Source: an uncultured Bacilli bacterium (lineage in GTDB: Bacteria > Bacillota_I > Bacilli_A > RF39 > UBA660). From it: a stretch of DNA of 10,538 bases. Shown here in pieces: positions 7,567-10,538 of the stretch; position 1 is the first letter of the stretch; each line of letters begins with the position of its first letter. The stretch lies in assembly GCA_934090595.1 (NCBI GenBank), contig CAKOJO010000036.1:1-10538 (forward strand). Reading direction: 5' to 3'. The notes beneath the pieces were generated by a model. That model had not been told where the DNA came from and searched no databases. It saw nothing but the letters and a program-made list of their open reading frames with translations. A program made the position numbers and the translations under genes.

Positions 7567-7794
7567 TTAAATAATTTGAATTCTATCAAGCGATTCCATT
7601 AAACTAACATTATATACTTCAAAATTCGAAAACGCCTCATCTAAAGAATTGTAAGATAATTTTCTATTAGAATATAAAATTGCATATATTATTACCTTAT
7701 CATTTATTTCTTCTATGATATATTCTAAACTATATAATTTAAACTTTAAAACTTTTAATTCATTAAATTTTTGTTTTATACTTTCATAATCCAT
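7567..7794 (-). CDS. Small hypothetical protein, 75 aa
   Basis: The frame is open from an ATG at 7806, but I place the start at the ATG at 7794. The upstream ATG has no ribosome binding site, whereas GGTGAT, which matches the downstream part of the consensus AGGAGGTGAT, sits four bases before the second ATG. The product begins MDYESIKQKF and is a small cytoplasmic protein. An amphipathic N-terminal helix is followed by strands (LYSLEYIIEEI, KVIIYAILYS) and a C-terminal part with a YNSLDEAFSNF segment. There is no signal peptide, membrane segment or known catalytic motif, and I do not recognise the family. It follows the GNAT gene by about 29 bases and is probably transcribed with it. No convincing terminator lies after its stop, so transcripts may run on to the terminator at 7448-7474. 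Confidence 0.8.
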   Translation of the reverse strand: MDYESIKQKFNELKVLKFKLYSLEYIIEEINDKVIIYAILYSNRKLSYNSLDEAFSNFEVYNVSLMESLDRIQII

Positions 7795-7823
7795 ACAATC
7801 ACCCATAATATAAAATGATAAAA

Positions 7824-8363
7824 TTAATTATCATTATCTAACTTCTTCAATAATATGTGTCTTTTAATATTTTCATCTTTTTTATAAAATGTTTTTATTT
7901 CAAATCCCATATCTTGTAAATTCTTTAAGCTAAATTCATTTCCAAAAGTAACTTCTGCTACTATATTAAAAATTCCTTTCTTCTTAGCTTGAAGTTTTAA
8001 ATAATTCACTAACATTTTTTGTAATCCGTTTCCCCTATATTCTGGTAAAACTATAACCCCATCAATATCTGCACATTTTCCTGTTATATCTGGAATAAAG
8101 TTTTTAATTTGTTCCATTCTATCTGATACTGATAAAAATATCCAAGCAATCATTTTTTTATTATAAAATGCACCATATATTTCACCATCTTTATCAGGAT
8201 TATTCACAATTCTTAAATAGCTTTCTTCTTTAAATGGTAAAAAATATCCTTTTTCACTTTCTTTAAAATTATCAATTACTACTTCTTGAATATTATAAAT
8301 ATCTTTAACATCATTACTATCACAAATTCTAATCTCAACTTTATTTAAGTCTATTTTAAACAT
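7824..8363 (-). CDS. GNAT-family N-acetyltransferase
   Basis: This 179-residue protein has the usual size of a single-domain GNAT enzyme, which transfers an acetyl group from acetyl-CoA to an amine. The N-terminal strand EIRICDSNDVKDIYNI (about 10-25) is typical. Motif A is at 103-126, with the acetyl-CoA pyrophosphate loop YRGNGLQKML; the family pattern R/Q-x-x-G-x-G/A is met except that Gln115 holds the last position. A motif B-like end follows (SLKNLQDMGFE, 145-155). The substrate cannot be told from sequence, since this superfamily acetylates antibiotics, protein N-termini, polyamines and other amines. The protein is cytoplasmic. The start is firm, with GGAGGAAGG four to five bases before the ATG. 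It is the first gene of a two-gene unit with the 75-residue protein and is probably driven by the extended -10 promoter at 8411-8419. Confidence 0.9.
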   Translation of the reverse strand: MFKIDLNKVEIRICDSNDVKDIYNIQEVVIDNFKESEKGYFLPFKEESYLRIVNNPDKDGEIYGAFYNKKMIAWIFLSVSDRMEQIKNFIPDITGKCADIDGVIVLPEYRGNGLQKMLVNYLKLQAKKKGIFNIVAEVTFGNEFSLKNLQDMGFEIKTFYKKDENIKRHILLKKLDNDN

Positions 8364-8410
8364 AACCTTCCTCCATATTACACAGTAAATAATTAAATAA
8401 ATCTAAAAAT

Positions 8411-8419
8411 ATTGTACCA
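8411..8419 (-). promoter_or_regulatory. Extended -10 promoter for the acetyltransferase operon
   Basis: The minus strand reads TGGTACAAT, an extended -10 box (TGN plus TACAAT) about 48 bases before the start codon of the acetyltransferase gene. No good -35 hexamer lies 16-18 bases upstream, so the extended TG would have to compensate. It follows the terminator of the preceding gene, as expected for an independent promoter. Start expected near 8404. Confidence 0.5.
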
Positions 8420-8455
8420 CAAAAAAAGGAAATATTTATTATTCATATTCAAATA

Positions 8456-8488
8456 CAACAAAAAAAGTAGTATATTATAAAACTACTT
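8456..8488 (-). terminator. Intrinsic terminator overlapping the stop of the 383-aa gene
   Basis: On the minus strand AAGTAGT (8488-8482) pairs with ACTACTT (8471-8465) around a 10-base AT-rich loop, followed by a T-run. The left arm contains the last Lys codon and the TAG stop of the upstream gene, so translation to the end could compete with hairpin formation. Confidence 0.8.
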
Positions 8489-9634
8489 CTTTCTTATAGA
8501 TAAAACAGCAGGATTTACTGTTCCTTTTTCATCAGCATCTTCGATTCCATATTTTTTATTCCAATGTTTTCTATATTCTTCACCTTGTTTTGAAAAATGT
8601 GATAATGCGTTTGCTGTAGCACCAGCCATAAAACCACTTAATCCTAACTCTTCATCATAAACTTGTTGTTCTGCTTCTTCAAAAGAAATACCTTCTTCCA
8701 TTTTTTTCATCATAGATATAGTTGCTTTTACAACAAATACTGAATAACCATCATTACTATTATTATCAGCAAATTGTAACCACTCTTCTGCTGTTTCTGG
8801 CTTAACTAATGTTAATCCTTCCCTCATTAAAGTATATTTCATTTTTTTAGCCTCAGCATCACCTTTTTCTTTTGCTTCAGCCCATGCTTTATCTTGTTGT
8901 TCTTTTTCAGCTTGTTCAGCATCTACTATTCTATCACCAAATATTAATCTTTTAGAAGCAAATATATCTTCAGCTTTTCTTCTATCATATTCAGGTTCAA
9001 TAAATGGATTTGAATATAATACCTCACCATCTTTTGAAGTTATATTAGAAATTGCAGCTCCATATCCAACAAATGGTATACCACTATATCCAATTTCTAC
9101 ATTTATAAAATCAGTTACATTCTTTAATTCAGCTGTTTCTTCTTGCTTAACACCATACCACCATCCTGTGTATGATACATCTTCTCCAATATGTTCTCTT
9201 AATTTTTCAAACATAGCTTTTGCTTTTGACTCTTTGTCTTGTTCTTTTTGGGCTATAAGTTCATCAAAAGTCATATCTCCTTCTTGCATTGGTAAAAATG
9301 ATCCTGCTTGAGTATGACAAACATATTGGTAACCATTTCCTTCCATGTTACTAATTAGTATTCTATAATCTGGATTATTTCCATACTGTGCTTTAACTTC
9401 ATCTAAACTTAATCTCTTACCATAATAAATCCATTTTGAAAAATTTGATTTTTCTCCATCAAAACTTTTTTCACCATCTACAACAAATTCTTTGTCATAA
9501 AAACGAAAGCCTTGCATTTTACCATCATTTTCAATTTTCATTGGATCTCTTTCTTCAACTTCTGAAATTGAAGATTCACTAAATAATACTCCTCTGTAAA
9601 TTTTTTCAACATAACTTTTCTTTACTTTTTCCAT
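8483..9634 (-). CDS. Cytoplasmic protein of unknown function, 383 aa
   Basis: An in-frame ATG at 9712 would give 409 residues. It has no binding site, however, and overlaps the -10 box of a near-perfect promoter, so it would lie upstream of the RNA start. The ATG at 9634 has AAAAGGGGG ten bases upstream and is my choice. The product starts MEKVKKSYVEK and has no signal peptide or membrane segment. An aromatic and Gly-rich N-terminal half contains a run with the look of a conserved core (SLDEVKAQYGNNPDYRILIS, about residues 76-95, then GNGYQYVCHTQAGSF, about 99-113). A charged, probably coiled-coil helix follows (about 236-268, rich in Glu, Lys and Ala), then a Trp- and Met-containing C-terminal helical part. 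No enzyme motif is recognisable. It is a single-gene unit with its own promoter and terminator. The gene family is not recognised. Confidence 0.85.
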   Translation of the reverse strand: MEKVKKSYVEKIYRGVLFSESSISEVEERDPMKIENDGKMQGFRFYDKEFVVDGEKSFDGEKSNFSKWIYYGKRLSLDEVKAQYGNNPDYRILISNMEGNGYQYVCHTQAGSFLPMQEGDMTFDELIAQKEQDKESKAKAMFEKLREHIGEDVSYTGWWYGVKQEETAELKNVTDFINVEIGYSGIPFVGYGAAISNITSKDGEVLYSNPFIEPEYDRRKAEDIFASKRLIFGDRIVDAEQAEKEQQDKAWAEAKEKGDAEAKKMKYTLMREGLTLVKPETAEEWLQFADNNSNDGYSVFVVKATISMMKKMEEGISFEEAEQQVYDEELGLSGFMAGATANALSHFSKQGEEYRKHWNKKYGIEDADEKGTVNPAVLSIRKK

Positions 9635-9644
9635 ATCAATATTT

Positions 9645-9653
9645 CCCCCTTTT
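9645..9653 (-). promoter_or_regulatory. Ribosome binding site deciding the 9634 start
   Basis: The minus strand reads AAAAGGGGG ten bases before the ATG at 9634. It is the only Shine-Dalgarno-like site near the gene's start. The upstream in-frame ATG at 9712 is preceded only by an AT-rich stretch. The site directly follows the 5'-UTR stem-loop, which leaves it exposed. Confidence 0.7.
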
Positions 9654-9688
9654 GCAGTCGCAAAGTGTAATACTTTGAGATTTCCTGC
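9654..9688 (-). promoter_or_regulatory. 5'-UTR stem-loop of the 383-aa gene
   Basis: In the RNA, CAAAGT (9677-9672) pairs with ACTTTG (9666-9661) around a five-base loop, and GCAG (9688-9685) can pair with CTGC (9657-9654) below an asymmetric internal loop. The structure begins within about ten bases of the predicted RNA start and ends directly before the ribosome binding site. It could protect the 5' end, gate ribosome access, or, as DNA, act as an operator. Confidence 0.5.
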
Positions 9689-9702
9689 TTGATATGGCTT
9701 GT

Positions 9703-9731
9703 ATTCTAACATAAAAATAATAAATTGTCAA
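9703..9731 (-). promoter_or_regulatory. Sigma-A-type promoter of the 383-aa gene
   Basis: TTGACA (9731-9726), a perfect -35 box, is separated by exactly 17 bases from TAGAAT (9708-9703), which has TGT in front as an extended -10. Transcription should start near 9696, giving a leader of about 60 bases to the ATG at 9634. The -10 lies inside the codons after the ATG at 9712, which rules that ATG out as start for this transcript. Confidence 0.85.
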
Positions 9732-9738
9732 ATTTGAC
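9727..9738. promoter_or_regulatory. Perfect 12-base palindrome on the -35 box, candidate operator
   Basis: GTCAAATTTGAC reads the same on both strands and overlaps five of the six bases of the -35 hexamer. One further base pair matches two positions out. A dimeric repressor bound here would block RNA polymerase. The cognate regulator is not identifiable in the window. Confidence 0.5.
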
Positions 9739-9745
9739 CATATAT

Positions 9746-9769
9746 GTTTTTTAATCATATTAAAAAAAC
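9746..9769. repeat. AT-rich inverted repeat upstream of the 383-aa gene promoter
   Basis: TTTTTTAAT and ATTAAAAAA form a perfect 9-bp inverted repeat around CAT, with one more G-C pair possible after a bulge. It lies about 16 bases upstream of the -35 box, where A/T tracts can also serve as UP-element-like DNA. In such AT-rich sequence it may be chance. Confidence 0.3.
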
Positions 9770-9817
9770 AATATTAAAATACTAATGAAATAGCAAATAG
9801 ATATTACTTTTTCTTAT

Positions 9818-9837
9818 AGTATTACACTTTGAGATTT
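9818..9837. repeat. Second copy of the stem-loop motif, about 150 bases upstream
   Basis: AGTATTACACTTTG (9818-9831) is the exact inverted copy of the 14 bases at 9661-9674, and ACTTTGAGATTT (9826-9837) is an exact direct copy of 9672-9683. The two copies bracket the 383-aa gene's promoter, one in the 5'-UTR and one about 95 bases before the -35 box. Paired sites for one regulator are possible. Confidence 0.4.
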
Positions 9838-9852
9838 TTTGTTTTCTTTTAG

Positions 9853-9882
9853 AAATTAAAAAATCAAAGAATTTTCTTTGAT
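9853..9882 (-). terminator. Intrinsic terminator of the TPR-protein gene
   Basis: On the minus strand ATCAAAGA (9882-9875) pairs with TCTTTGAT (9870-9863) around AAAT, followed by TTTTTAATTT. It begins three bases after the TAA stop of the TPR gene. Confidence 0.85.
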
Positions 9883-9885
9883 CTT

Positions 9886-10538
9886 TTAATTACTATTCTT
9901 TTTTTTAGTTAAAACTAATGGTTTGTGATTTTCATCAACCCTGTTTCTATAAAATCTTTTATTTTTTCGTACCTCTTCAAATAATGAAGTTACAAATTTA
10001 GTTTTATTTTTTGATTTTTCTACTTTCTTTAAATATTGATCACCCATTGTATAGTTTTCTTGTGCATAGCTTTCTCTTGCCAAAACTAAAGTTGCGATTG
10101 CCTTTTGTTCATCATTTAGACCTAAAGTAGTACAAACATCATCAATATTTATACCAGAACTTATTAATTCTGCAAGTTCGTTTATATTTTCTATTCCATA
10201 ATAATTTTCAGTATCATTTCCAAAATCATCTGTTGTCATTTTAATTCTTGGTTTTTTGTCTTCTGGATTTATCAAACCTTTTAAAGATGCAATCAATTCA
10301 GTAAAATCAAAATCAGTTTGTTCTTCTTTTGAAAGTGCAGTAGCAATTGTTAAGTAATCTATTGCTGTATCTTTATCAAATTTTTTCATATATGCTAACC
10401 CTAATTTAGCATATACCCATGCTTTAGGTTCTCCGAATTCTAATAATTTTCTATATGATTCTATACAATCATCATATTGACCATTATTATAAGCATTATT
10501 ACCTTCTTTTGCAGTTGCAGAAAAATCAAGATATTCAT
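9886..10538 (-). CDS. TPR-repeat protein, 5' end beyond the window
   Basis: The frame stays open from the TAA at 9886-9888 to the right edge, giving 216 sense codons. An internal ATG at 10389 is not the start: 49 further in-frame codons upstream encode clear tetratricopeptide sequence, and that ATG has no binding site. One TPR unit runs from AKEGNNAYNNGQYDDCIESY to the proline of FGEPKAW. The next covers AWVYAKLGLAYMKKFDKDTA and continues through IDYLTIATAL, with the usual Ala, Gly, Tyr and Leu positions. A third, weaker helical hairpin lies near ARESYAQENYTMGDQYLKKV, after an acidic insert (NPEDKKPRIKMTTDDFGNDT). The C-terminal tail is basic (LTKKKNSN). No membrane segment is visible. TPR domains bind partner proteins, and the partner here is unknown. 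An intrinsic terminator directly follows the stop. Confidence 0.88.
   Translation of the reverse strand, partial: EYLDFSATAKEGNNAYNNGQYDDCIESYRKLLEFGEPKAWVYAKLGLAYMKKFDKDTAIDYLTIATALSKEEQTDFDFTELIASLKGLINPEDKKPRIKMTTDDFGNDTENYYGIENINELAELISSGINIDDVCTTLGLNDEQKAIATLVLARESYAQENYTMGDQYLKKVEKSKNKTKFVTSLFEEVRKNKRFYRNRVDENHKPLVLTKKKNSN

Noticed and set aside
9635..9712. 26-residue N-terminal extension of the 383-aa protein
   Set aside because: The ATG at 9712 lacks a ribosome binding site and precedes the RNA start predicted from the promoter at 9703-9731.
1..10538. Mobile element or phage origin of the window
   Set aside because: No transposase, integrase, relaxase, phage structural gene, terminal inverted repeat or tRNA-associated attachment site is visible.
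1..10538. Recoding of TGA as tryptophan, as in Mollicutes
   Set aside because: All large frames are intact under the standard code, Trp is encoded by TGG throughout, and no gene is interrupted by in-frame TGA.

Overview
The window looks like chromosomal DNA from a very AT-rich Gram-positive bacterium (Bacillota). The reasons are the base composition, strong AAAGGAG-type ribosome binding sites, sigma-A-type promoters with 17-base spacers, and surface proteins built from NlpC/P60, SpaA/Cna-B and InlB-type repeat modules. An uncultured gut Bacilli or Clostridia lineage would fit, but the sequence alone does not fix the taxon. All major genes end in TAA or TAG and read as standard bacterial code. 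Every supported gene is on the minus strand, so the window reads from right to left.

Right end to 9853: the 3' part of a TPR-repeat protein gene whose start lies beyond the window, closed by an intrinsic terminator. Next, 8456-9738 is a self-contained unit: a promoter with a perfect 12-base palindrome on its -35 box, a 5'-UTR stem-loop, a cytoplasmic protein of unknown function, and a terminator overlapping its stop codon. The promoter shows that this gene starts at 9634, not at the upstream ATG at 9712. Then 7567-8419 holds a small unit with a GNAT acetyltransferase gene and a 75-residue hypothetical protein gene.

The left 7.5 kb is one cell-surface operon driven by a near-consensus extended -10 promoter (7508-7536). 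The transcript meets a strong intrinsic terminator about 30-50 bases after its start, so the operon is probably controlled by attenuation or makes a short leader RNA. Beyond the terminator come, in order, a secreted wall-associated NlpC/P60 enzyme with seven Cna-B-like domains and a C-terminal anchor; a type II membrane protein with twelve InlB-type repeats and a possible SPOR-like C-terminal domain; and two small overlapping genes that look like diverged tandem paralogs, the second cut by the window edge.

The most interesting reading is a peptidoglycan-linked surface system. A tethered wall hydrolase and an FtsN-shaped long-stalk membrane protein are made together with two small cytoplasmic partner or immunity-like proteins behind a terminator-gated leader. 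The InlB-type gene also carries a five-repeat block duplicated in the same order, and near-identical DNA repeats that could let the stalk change length.
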